A stretch of 64,000 nt of DNA from the NCBI RefSeq assembly GCF_030816855.1, contig NZ_JAUSYK010000001.1, forward strand, positions 1 to 64,000, written 5' to 3'. Positions 26,001 through 32,556 of this stretch are shown here, piece by piece. The notes under the pieces were generated by a model that was not told the DNA's origin, did not search any database, and was given only the letters and a program-made list of their open reading frames with translations. The stretch is from Arthrobacter sp. B3I4 (GTDB lineage: Bacteria > Actinomycetota > Actinomycetes > Actinomycetales > Micrococcaceae). Position numbers and translations under genes: made by a program. Every line of letters starts with the position of its first letter. The first letter of the stretch is position 1.

Positions 26001-26694
26001 GCACCCTGAGCCGGTCGACGAATCGGCGCTCGGCTGGATTTCCGCCGGGCACGCCACGTTGCCTTCGGAGCTCGGCTACTTCCTGGCTGACTCGTGGCGG
26101 ATGAACTCCGCCCTCTGTCTGGCCGTCTCCGAGTTGTCCTACGAGGGCCGGTTGCACTCCGCGCCCTCCGCAGATCTTCGGCGTCTGGAGGGAGTTCCTG
26201 CCGGGATCGAGACGGTGATGGTGCCGCACAGCGGGAACACGACGTCGTCTGCCGAGGAAGCGGCGGAGGTCGTCCGGCAGGTCCGCCGGCACCTGGGACT
26301 GCAGTGGGACACGCCAGATGGCGGGCGACCCCTGCAAACCGGCGACATCCTGGTGGTGGCCGCCTACAACGCCCAAGTGAACCTCATTCGGGAGGCACTC
26401 GACCGGTCCGGCCTGTCCGGGGTGCGGGTAGGAACAGTGGACAAGTTCCAGGGGCAGGAAGCGGCGGTCGTGATCGTGTCGATGGCGTGTTCGGCGGTGG
26501 CGGAGGCGCCACGCGGCCTGGAGTTCCTGCTCTCCCGCAACCGGATCAACGTGGCCGTCTCGCGCGGGCAGTGGCGCGCCGTCATCGTCCGGTCCCCCGA
26601 ACTTACGAACCACCTGCCGCGGCATCCCGAGGGTCTAGAACAACTGGGCGGCTTCATCGGGCTCTGCCAACGGTCGGTCGCTGCCGGCTCCTAG
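23047..26694 (+). CDS. TM0106-family RecB-like nuclease fused to SF1 helicase
   Basis: A 1215-residue protein. The N-terminal part (about 1-330) is a TM0106-type RecB-like nuclease: DGQFHGRSDFLVRQ...AVFDTKLAR supplies the D...D-x-K catalytic pattern, and the cluster CGRCDYC near residue 240 suggests an Fe-S site. A second nuclease-like region (FFDFEGDPLW ... NEYDCLSTLELRNWL) looks like an RNase H/exonuclease fold. A Gly-rich linker (about 558-590) precedes the C-terminal SF1/Upf1-like helicase: GPPGTGKT near 842, VIDEAGQ near 947, GDPQQLPQV, VDKFQGQEA and NVAVSRG. Start is GTG 23047 behind GGGGG. It would act in DNA repair or defence; no partner gene is adjacent. Confidence 0.85.
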   Translation: MFFLEPEVPGAARDLIYSASDLVVAADCEYQLLRKLDEKLDRAPKADFGPDEMLQHAADLGDVHERKVLDGFVSEFGPWDSARGRGVYDVVPATTMDRATLIAKHSESIEALRAGADVVFQAAFFDGQFHGRSDFLVRQGDGGYAVFDTKLARHAKVTALLQLAAYGDQLQTAGIRVDPTVTLVLGATVQRDDGGFDYVRSHHKLAEILPVFRERRERFLALTAAHMAQSGTVRWGAEGITACGRCDYCREQVQATDDLLLVARMNSVQRKNLHELGIYTVKDLARAELAKPSAVLLRLQEQARIQSGVGAADGQVQYVKDGEEHTLRYAVVPDNTLGELPPPSPGDIFFDFEGDPLWQETATGVWGLEYLFGVVENPTGPEDPGLFRPFWAHDRKAEKQAFLDFLEYVEKRRRDYPDMHVYHYAAYEKTALRKLSVLHVAGEDIVDGWLRDGLLVDLYQTVRNSVRISENSYSIKKLEPLYMGTNLRSGDVKDAGASVVAYAHYCEARDNDRPEDAARILAGISDYNEYDCLSTLELRNWLLAQAAERGIVPGGGAGPGGEPGHGTGAGGGGADAGADGDADARSTPDAALGQAELALMAFAEPGRDLPEQDRKALLMLAAAVSYHRRERKSFWWAHFDRCEQGPDTHSRDRNVFLVEAAEILDDWQQEGRKLPERRVRLTGTVSPGSDLREGSTWFRMYERPLPAGLSGTGKDGTGRSGWFGTEVLELGHEDGKDSVVIRDRLHRNIPPHNDLPSALTEDQPLATKSLEQALESLATRVAAGLASGSIPSHPALDLVRRLPPRLAGGAPLPQPGEGPDRFIDAITAAVLRLDRSYLAVQGPPGTGKTHVGSHVIARLVARGWKVGVVGQSHAVVENLLTTAVTKAGVDPARVAKDVKHNNPLPWQSRTANEVTALLAAPGGSLIGGTAWTMTGAAVPPGSLDLLVIDEAGQFSLANTLAAAQASSRLLLLGDPQQLPQVSQGRHPEPVDESALGWISAGHATLPSELGYFLADSWRMNSALCLAVSELSYEGRLHSAPSADLRRLEGVPAGIETVMVPHSGNTTSSAEEAAEVVRQVRRHLGLQWDTPDGGRPLQTGDILVVAAYNAQVNLIREALDRSGLSGVRVGTVDKFQGQEAAVVIVSMACSAVAEAPRGLEFLLSRNRINVAVSRGQWRAVIVRSPELTNHLPRHPEGLEQLGGFIGLCQRSVAAGS

Positions 26695-26748
26695 CTGAAC
26701 ATGTTCGTTGCTCGCTGGTTTCTGCGACGGACATGCTCGTTCTTAAAT

Positions 26749-26788
26749 GCGAACAGTGGACAGGATGGGAGTCCTGTCCACTGTTCGC
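26749..26788. terminator. Bidirectional terminator, 17-bp perfect inverted repeat
   Basis: Arms 26749-26765 and 26772-26788 pair perfectly over 17 bases around TGGGAG, between the convergent helicase and Old Yellow Enzyme genes. There is no long T-run. A 10-base palindrome GAACATGTTC (26697-26706) also lies in this gap. Confidence 0.65.
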
Positions 26789-26835
26789 GGCTTGCGTTGA
26801 CCCTCCCCCGCAGAATTACGCGGGAGCAAAGGGCC

Positions 26836-27906
26836 CTAGTTCTGGTAGGCCGGGTAGTCGGTGTAGCCCTCAGCTCCATCAGCGTAGAACGTCGCCTGAT
26901 CGGGCTCGTTCACGGGGAGCCCTTCGCGCCAGCGGCGCACCAGGTCCGGGTTGGCGATAGCGGGTCGTCCCACGACGACAGCGTCGGCGTAGCCGTCCGA
27001 GACCAACGACTTGGCTTCTTCGCGGGTCGTTACGACGCCGAAGCCGGTGTTCAGCAGGAAAGCCCCGCCGAAGCGCGAGCGCAGGTCCTGAACCAGTTCG
27101 CCAGTCGGCAGGTTGTGCAGAACACTCAGGTAGGCCAGTTTCAGCGGGGCAAGCGCGTCCACCAGGTAGGCGTAGGTCGCCCGGACGTCGTCGTTGTCCA
27201 GCTCGAAGGCGCCCTGGACGTTGTGCTCCGGCGAAATGCGGATGCCGACGCGGTCGGCGCCGATGGCGTCGACGACCGCCTGGACCACTTCGATGACGAA
27301 GCGGGCCCGGTTTTCGGGTGAGCCGCCGTAGTTGTCGTCGCGCTGGTTTGCAGCCGGGGTCAGGAATTCGTGCAGCAGGTAGCCGTTCGCGGAGTGAAGT
27401 TCGACGCCGTCGAACCCTGCTTCGATGGCGTTGCGGGAGGCGAGAACGAACTCTTCACGGATGCCGGGGAGCTCCTCCGCGGTCAGGGCGTGCGGGACCG
27501 GGAACGGCTGCTTGCCCTCGTAGGTGCGGGTCACGCCGTCGATCGCGATGGCGCTCGGGGCGACGACTTCGTAACCGCCTGTGGTGGCTTCGTGCGTGAC
27601 GCGGCCGGCGTGCATCACCTGCGCGAAGATTCTGCCGCCCTCAGCGTGGACGGCGGAAGTGACCTCAGCCCAACCCTTGAGCTGTTCTTCGGTCACCAAG
27701 CCGGGCTGGCCGGGGAAGCCGCGGCCAGCGGGGCTGGGGTAGGTTCCCTCGCTGACGATCAGGCCCAGCGAGGCGCGCTGCCGGTAATGCTCCACCACCA
27801 ACGGTCCGGGAATGCCTTCCTTGCCCGAGCGAAGTCGGGTCAGAGGTGCCATAACGAGTCGGTTGGGAAGTTCCAGCTCGCCGAGAGTCATTGGGGAAAA
27901 CAGCAT
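26836..27906 (-). CDS. Old Yellow Enzyme, FMN alkene reductase (NemA-like)
   Basis: A 356-residue FMN-dependent ene-reductase. It begins MLFSPMTLGELELPNRLVMAPLTRLRS, and the substrate anion-binding pair is in GVELHSANGYLLHEFL. AANQRDDNYGGSPENRARF is the family signature. FLLNTGF and DAVVVGRPAIANPDLVRRW form the FMN-phosphate-binding end. The ATG at 27906 is preceded by AAAGGAA; the frame stays open about 43 codons upstream but without a family match. It is monocistronic. Natural substrates are probably electrophilic alkenes, nitro compounds or quinones. Confidence 0.9.
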   Translation of the reverse strand: MLFSPMTLGELELPNRLVMAPLTRLRSGKEGIPGPLVVEHYRQRASLGLIVSEGTYPSPAGRGFPGQPGLVTEEQLKGWAEVTSAVHAEGGRIFAQVMHAGRVTHEATTGGYEVVAPSAIAIDGVTRTYEGKQPFPVPHALTAEELPGIREEFVLASRNAIEAGFDGVELHSANGYLLHEFLTPAANQRDDNYGGSPENRARFVIEVVQAVVDAIGADRVGIRISPEHNVQGAFELDNDDVRATYAYLVDALAPLKLAYLSVLHNLPTGELVQDLRSRFGGAFLLNTGFGVVTTREEAKSLVSDGYADAVVVGRPAIANPDLVRRWREGLPVNEPDQATFYADGAEGYTDYPAYQN

Positions 27907-28004
27907 GCGCAGTTCCTTTCGCGGTGGATGAGGTCCACAGGTGCAAGCATCCGGGCAGGCGGAACTATTCCGGTTGAGACTCGGATCACGCCGGTGATGC
28001 CGAC

Positions 28005-28940
28005 TCAGCGCGGCGGTGTTGGGACTCCCGGGCATCCCTGGCCCTGCGGGTTCTTCAGGCAGTCGTCGGCGTAGTTGCGTGTGATGGACCGCCAGACGCT
28101 GACGGTACGAGGCGGGCCACTGAACTGCCCTTGGCCGGGTATCGGCAGCGGCGGCCCGCCGTTGACGGAGTAGGTCCCTTGGAAGTGCGTTGTCAGCACC
28201 ACGGAGAAGTCGCCGGTTTCGGCGTACGCGTGGCTCGTGGCCGTCTTTTCGCCCCAGCGGTCTTGGGGCAACGGCCCGCCTGCTGCTGTCGTGGGGCCGA
28301 GGGCAGTCCCGTCGCCGTAGTTCCAGGTGTACTGGACGGGTTTTGCCGTGACATGGACATCCTGGTTCAGGATTTTTACGTCGAACTGCTGCTCGACCGC
28401 CTGGGCATAGAAGTTGGTGTCGGCGCCCCGAAGTGTGTGCGGGCTGGGTTGAGCTGTTGCTTGTCCCGGCGCGACTGGCAATTTTTGAAATTCAGATTGA
28501 ATCAGGGCTGCGATGCGCGGTAGCAAGTCTTCGGGCTTCGGATCAAAGAGGCAGGTTGGACCGGAGTGAAAGCTCCACACCGGGTTTGGCACCCCTGCGG
28601 GGGCTTTGAGCCAGACGACGGGTATACCGTCTTTACCGTCCGGCCCGTTCTTGCAGTCAACGAGAACGGCAAGACACTCGGTGTCGAAATCTCCACCACC
28701 GAGGTGGCATTGGAGTTCGTACTTGTACTGAAAGGGGTCAGTGATGGCGGACCCTGGAGGGGCCCATACGAATCCTCCTGCCCCCGGATCAATCATCCAG
28801 CCACCAACGTCGATTGTGTCTTCGCCCCAATCACCGGTTATCGGCGGCCCTTGGCCTTCGGCTGGCACAAACCCCAAGCCGATTAGGCTATTTATTGCGA
28901 AAGTCACTCCCAGAACTGATGTCACCACCCCCGCTCGCAT
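28005..28940 (-). CDS. Secreted PKD-like hypothetical protein
   Basis: A 311-residue exported protein of no firmly recognised family. A signal-like N-terminus (GVVTSVLGVTFAINSLIGLGFVPAEG) is followed by a Gly/Trp-rich region (GDWGEDTIDVGGWMIDPGAGG) with paired cysteines. A PKD/Ig-like module spans about 200-280 (VQYTWNYGDGTALGP ... KTATSHAYAETGDFSVVLTTHFQG), where the W-x-F/Y-GDG and TSHAY motifs are typical of PKD folds. It starts 3 bases after the stop of a DUF6318 lipoprotein gene, a recurrent actinobacterial pair. An extracellular binding or scaffold role is plausible only by analogy. Confidence 0.7.
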   Translation of the reverse strand: MRAGVVTSVLGVTFAINSLIGLGFVPAEGQGPPITGDWGEDTIDVGGWMIDPGAGGFVWAPPGSAITDPFQYKYELQCHLGGGDFDTECLAVLVDCKNGPDGKDGIPVVWLKAPAGVPNPVWSFHSGPTCLFDPKPEDLLPRIAALIQSEFQKLPVAPGQATAQPSPHTLRGADTNFYAQAVEQQFDVKILNQDVHVTAKPVQYTWNYGDGTALGPTTAAGGPLPQDRWGEKTATSHAYAETGDFSVVLTTHFQGTYSVNGGPPLPIPGQGQFSGPPRTVSVWRSITRNYADDCLKNPQGQGCPGVPTPPR

Positions 28941-28943
28941 CCT

Positions 28944-29603
28944 CTAGCCAACTATCGGCTGGATGTTATTCACATACCAGGATCCGTCACGATATACAGC
29001 GAGCATCAAGTTGCCGGTGTCATCCGGTTTCGGATCGGAACGATACAACGAGCCGTCACTATTGAAGTATGAAATAGCCGACTGAGACGCCTGTATTGCC
29101 ACTTGGTAGTTCCCGTCGGGAGCCACCAGAAAGGTCGTGCTCACGGAGGGAGTCTGGGTTCGTCCACCTGCTAACCAGCGCCCGTCAGTGTGCCACCCGG
29201 TTATGACCGCCTTTGCTCGCTCGCATGACCGGCAGCCTGGACTGGTGAGGGCGGCTAGTCGCGCCACATCACCCGTCTCATAGCCGTAGCTCAAGAGTGC
29301 AAACCAATACCGGGCGAAAGCCTCGAGACCCTCCTTGGTCTCCGCCTTCGCAGCATCCGGGAGTACTGGGACCGGGACGTTCTGCGCCCGGCCGGTGGCG
29401 TCGGCCGGTTTATAGCTCGCGGTCGGCGTCGGGGTGACACTCGGGGTGGGGGTAGAAGCAACAGACGGCCCACTGCTACTCGTCTCTGCCGCCGCCGGCG
29501 GTGGCTGGCCACCCGTGCAGGCTGTCCCGGCGAATACTAAAGCGGTGAGCAGGGCGCCTGCAGCGGTGAGCCGATGGCGAGCGATTGGAGTGCAAGATGT
29601 CAT
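28944..29603 (-). CDS. DUF6318-family lipoprotein
   Basis: A 219-residue surface protein. The N-terminus has a signal sequence (AAGALLTALVFAGTAC) with a lipobox-like cysteine; the -3 residue is Gly rather than the usual Leu, so lipidation is likely but not certain. A Ser/Thr/Pro-rich spacer (about 38-62) precedes the DUF6318 domain, with EGLEAFARYWFALLSYGYETGD, LTSPGCRSC (paired Cys) and a C-terminal LAVYRDGSWYVNNIQ. GGGGGA precedes the ATG. It is the first gene of a two-gene unit with the PKD-like protein and is divergent from the PNPOx-like gene. Confidence 0.8.
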   Translation of the reverse strand: MTSCTPIARHRLTAAGALLTALVFAGTACTGGQPPPAAAETSSSGPSVASTPTPSVTPTPTASYKPADATGRAQNVPVPVLPDAAKAETKEGLEAFARYWFALLSYGYETGDVARLAALTSPGCRSCERAKAVITGWHTDGRWLAGGRTQTPSVSTTFLVAPDGNYQVAIQASQSAISYFNSDGSLYRSDPKPDDTGNLMLAVYRDGSWYVNNIQPIVG

Positions 29604-29689
29604 GTTCAGCTAATCCCCCGATAGAAAATCAAGACGCCTGAATCCAAACAATGCCTAAGGGTAACTGACGCGCATTCCGGCCGTAAGAG

Positions 29690-29698
29690 TTATCCACA
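29690..29698 (+). promoter_or_regulatory. Perfect DnaA box
   Basis: TTATCCACA matches the DnaA-box consensus exactly. It stands alone in the gap between the divergent lipoprotein and PNPOx-like genes, with no AT-rich unwinding region or box cluster, so it is not an origin. It may be a DnaA regulatory or titration site, or chance. Confidence 0.4.
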
Positions 29699-29785
29699 GC
29701 CTTTCTCCGGCGCAGCGGACGACGCTACGGGCGGTAGGACAGATTCCCCTCGCCTCTGGCGGATTTCTACAAGGGGCAGAAGAAT

Positions 29786-30226
29786 GTGCACATGATGTTC
29801 GAACACGAAGAAGACAGTCCGATCCTGAAGCTCAGCGAGGACCAGAGCTGGAAGCTGATCGAGGGCACCAAGCACGGCAGGCTCGTCGTCATCGTCGCCG
29901 GAGAGCCTGACATTTTCCCGGTGAATTACGCGGTCGCCGACCGTAAGCTCTACCTCCGGACGGCCCCGGGCAACAAGCTCGCCGAGCTGACGATCAATTC
30001 AAAGGTGCTTTTTGAGACGGACGGCATCCTCTCCGATGAGGCGTGGTCTGTGGTGGTTCGCGGTACGGCCCGCGCCTTGGAGCAGTCCGGCGAGATTGCC
30101 GCAGCCGAATCACTGGGACTCAAACCCTGGGTGCCGACCCTGAAGGACTTTTACGTCGAGATTGAACCGACGTCGACCAGCGGCCGCCATTTCCAGTTCG
30201 GCGAGCACCCGGAGCGGGAAATCTAA
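29786..30226 (+). CDS. Pyridoxamine 5'-phosphate oxidase-like flavin-binding protein
   Basis: A 146-residue split-barrel protein of the PNPOx-like family that probably binds FMN or F420. Typical motifs are KLSEDQSWKLIEGTKHGRLVVIVAGEPDIFPVNYAV, LYLRTAPGNKLAELTINSKVLFETDG, WSVVVRGTARAL and the C-terminal KDFYVEIEPTSTSGRHFQF. GTG 29786 sits 9 bases after AAGGGG; ATG codons at 29792 and 29795 are close alternatives. It precedes vsr by 39 bases on the same strand, but no functional link is evident. Substrate unknown. Confidence 0.8.
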   Translation: MHMMFEHEEDSPILKLSEDQSWKLIEGTKHGRLVVIVAGEPDIFPVNYAVADRKLYLRTAPGNKLAELTINSKVLFETDGILSDEAWSVVVRGTARALEQSGEIAAAESLGLKPWVPTLKDFYVEIEPTSTSGRHFQFGEHPEREI

Positions 30227-30265
30227 CCGAACCGCACGCCACCGGCTGCCGCCTAGACTTAAGGC

Positions 30266-30688
30266 ATGGCGGACAGTCTGACCCCGGAGCGGCGAAGCTG
30301 GAACATGTCGCGAATCCGGGGCAAGAACACCAAGCCCGAACTGCTCGTCCGCAGATTGCTGCACGCCAAGGGATACCGCTACCGCCTCCACGGCACTGCC
30401 CGCGGCGGAAAGCTGCCCGGAAATCCGGACCTGGTGTTTGCCGGCCGCCAGAAGGTCATCTTCGTGAACGGCTGCTTCTGGCATTTCCACGACTGCCGGG
30501 TCGGCCAGCACGCGCCCAAGTCCAACGCCGAGTTCTGGGAAACGAAACGGACCCGCACTCGAAACCGCGACGCCGAGCAGCGCCGCCAACTCCGTAGCTC
30601 GGGCTGGGAGGTGCTCACCGTCTGGGAGTGCCACCTGAAAGACCTGTCAGCCCTGGAGCACGAACTCGACGCCTTCCTTGGCAGTTGA
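30266..30688 (+). CDS. vsr: Very short patch repair endonuclease (Vsr)
   Basis: A 140-residue Vsr-type nuclease that nicks at T:G mismatches arising from 5-methylcytosine deamination. It starts with the conserved RRSWNMSRIRGKNTKPELLVRRLLHAKGYRYRLH. The catalytic/metal region is LPGNPDLVFAGRQKVIFVNGCFWHFHDC, with the expected Asp, Cys and His residues; KSNAEFWETKRTRTRNRD is the DNA-clamping helix. Vsr normally accompanies a C5-cytosine methyltransferase, but none is in the window. It lies 600 bases from the McrBC-type genes, which target methylated DNA. No active-site residue seems missing. Confidence 0.9.
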   Translation: MADSLTPERRSWNMSRIRGKNTKPELLVRRLLHAKGYRYRLHGTARGGKLPGNPDLVFAGRQKVIFVNGCFWHFHDCRVGQHAPKSNAEFWETKRTRTRNRDAEQRRQLRSSGWEVLTVWECHLKDLSALEHELDAFLGS

Positions 30689-30999
30689 GCCAAGAGCCAA
30701 GGGCCCCAGGAGGATGGAAACTTCCGCCCGCGACACGCCGAGGATTTCCCCGGAGCCACATCCGATAGGCACAGAGGTTACGCCGGTAGTCTCAGCATCG
30801 CCGGCGCTGCCCCACTGCTGGTAGCACAACCGCCACAGCCGCCCCGGAGGGCTGCGGGACAGCGTGAGCACTCATGAAGCCAGCCGATAGAAACTCGTCC
30901 GAGACAGGCTGGCGGAGGTGGGCTAAAATTTCAAACCGGGGACATAGGACTCTATTGGTCAGTACGTGGGGGTACTCCTTACTCCGCAGGAGAAACACG
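30689..30999. other. 311-bp intergenic region
   Basis: No convincing gene. Near its right end AGTAC-GTGGGG-GTACT (30961-30976) is a 5-bp inverted repeat, and GGGGACATAGGACTC (30939-30953) weakly recalls DosR-type boxes; either could regulate the 85-residue gene that follows. The middle of the region shows no open frame with actinobacterial codon bias that I trust. Confidence 0.4.
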
Positions 31000-31257
31000 A
31001 TGCCACGCTTGTTGTTGTCCACCGAGAACCGCTCACGCAACTCAGCCCGGAGCGCAGAACCGCACGGCGACCTGGGGCCTTTGCGCCGCCAGGTGTTCGC
31101 CATCACTGACGCCATTCTTTCCGGGACTGCCCCGGAAGAGGCCGCGGTTCGGGAGCAGCTTCGCTGGCACCTGGCAGACAATCCGGACCAGCCCGAGAAG
31201 GCCCTCCTGAACCACCTGCTCTCTGTTTCCACCTCCCTGCAGGACGACAGCGCCTGA
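31000..31257 (+). CDS. Hypothetical 85-residue protein
   Basis: I do not recognise the family. The start ATG 31000 has AGGAG 6 bases upstream. The basic N-terminus (residues 1-22, Arg/Ser-rich) is followed by a predicted helical segment (PLRRQVFAITDAILSGTAPEEAAVREQLRWHLADNP) and a second helix (EKALLNHLLSVSTSL). It is convergent with mcrC, 33 bases away, and downstream of vsr. It may be unrelated to restriction; no catalytic motif is seen. Confidence 0.55.
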   Translation: MPRLLLSTENRSRNSARSAEPHGDLGPLRRQVFAITDAILSGTAPEEAAVREQLRWHLADNPDQPEKALLNHLLSVSTSLQDDSA

Positions 31258-31290
31258 ACCCCGCTGGGTGAACCTCGGGCTGGGGCGTTG

Positions 31291-32556
31291 TCAGCTCGGC
31301 GTCGCGGTCACGGTCCGGCTGATTGACGCCTGGCGCACCACTTCGCCCCACGACTGTTGCGCGAGGTCCGCCACGGAAGCCAAGATCTCGGCTGGCGGCA
31401 GGGACAAATCCAGCGGGAACTCCACGATGTCGATGTCCGTGTTGAGGATCCGGCGCAGCTTGATCTCACCGGCCCCTGGATATATCAACCACGCCGTCGG
31501 CACCCGCAGTGAGGTGCAGTACGCCAGCATCCGGTAGTGGTCCCCTGAGAGCGAGGCGCCGACGTCGGACGCCGCCTGGTACTTCGCGTCATAGACCATC
31601 ACCGGCCGCCCGCCCAGCAAATGCACCGCGCCCGGCTGCACCATGATCCGGTCCGAATCGCGGACCGCCTCGTTCAGCATCGCGTTGTACCGCAACCGCA
31701 TTTCCCCCGGGTATGCGCCCATGGCCTCGCGCAGCGCGATCCCGACGAAGTCCTCAAAAACCGTAGACATGTCCACCACGAACGACGCCGAGTGCTGCTG
31801 GCCGTCACCGGCCTCCGCCGAGGCGTTGCGTAGAATCACCTCGGCCAGCCGCAGGGCGGCGTGGTACCGGAGGTTCATCCGGCTGGCCCGCCACCGCGGC
31901 AGGGGAGCCCCGGACTGCAGCCGCGTCACGGCGTCGAGCTTGCCCTTCAGCCGCCGCAAGCGGCTGAGGACGTCCGCCCGCACCCCGGGCACCTGCGACA
32001 TCCGCTCCAAAGCCGCGCGGAGTATGCGGTTTTCCGGGATGTCCTCGGTGAACTCGTCGTAGGAGACCTCCAGGGGCACCAGCATGCCCGGCCGGCGCGA
32101 GATCTGGTCGGAGATCCGGATCCTGCCCTTGACCGTGCGCAGCGACTCCTCGACGTTCAGGTAGCCCTGCAGCACCCCGCGGCTGAGGGCCCGGTCGGTG
32201 AGCTGCGCCAGCGACTCGGCCAGCGCACTCCACAGGTCACGGTTCTCGACGGCGGCCACGGCGTCATCCCGGAAGCCTTGGTTCTCGGTGTAGCCGAGCA
32301 GGAACAGCAACCGGTCAAGGCCCAGCCGTTCCTTGGGGCGTACCTCCAGCTGCACCGACGGGGTCCGCACGGACCCCACCTTGCCGACTGGCTCGATCCG
32401 GAACAGGCCCATCCCCAGCGGCGAGGCCTTTGCCAGCCCGCTGCCGTTGATGAAAGCGGCGCTGCCGGGGTCGATCCGTTCCACCACTCCCCTGGACAGC
32501 TCGTCCAAGACGATGTGGCGGAAGGAGCGTCCCGGCGCGGAGCTAGACGCGGGCAA
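31291..32556 (-). CDS. mcrC: McrC-type nuclease subunit of a type IV restriction system
   Basis: A 421-residue protein of the McrBC component C family. The N-terminal region (GLGMGLFRIEPVGKVGSVR ... LEVRPKERLGLDRLLFLLGY) is the McrC start; the centre contains GRIRISDQISRR and YDEFTEDIPENRILRAAL. The C-terminal PD-(D/E)xK nuclease is visible as DRIMVQPGAVHLLGG and VMVYDAKYQ (catalytic D and K). The start is TTG 32556, overlapping the mcrB stop by 14 bases, so translation is coupled. With the McrB AAA+ motor it would cleave modified (probably methylcytosine-containing) foreign DNA. Confidence 0.85.
   Translation of the reverse strand: MPASSSAPGRSFRHIVLDELSRGVVERIDPGSAAFINGSGLAKASPLGMGLFRIEPVGKVGSVRTPSVQLEVRPKERLGLDRLLFLLGYTENQGFRDDAVAAVENRDLWSALAESLAQLTDRALSRGVLQGYLNVEESLRTVKGRIRISDQISRRPGMLVPLEVSYDEFTEDIPENRILRAALERMSQVPGVRADVLSRLRRLKGKLDAVTRLQSGAPLPRWRASRMNLRYHAALRLAEVILRNASAEAGDGQQHSASFVVDMSTVFEDFVGIALREAMGAYPGEMRLRYNAMLNEAVRDSDRIMVQPGAVHLLGGRPVMVYDAKYQAASDVGASLSGDHYRMLAYCTSLRVPTAWLIYPGAGEIKLRRILNTDIDIVEFPLDLSLPPAEILASVADLAQQSWGEVVRQASISRTVTATPS

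Noticed and set aside
29690..29698. Replication origin
   Set aside because: A single DnaA box without a cluster, AT-rich unwinding region or dnaA/dnaN neighbours.
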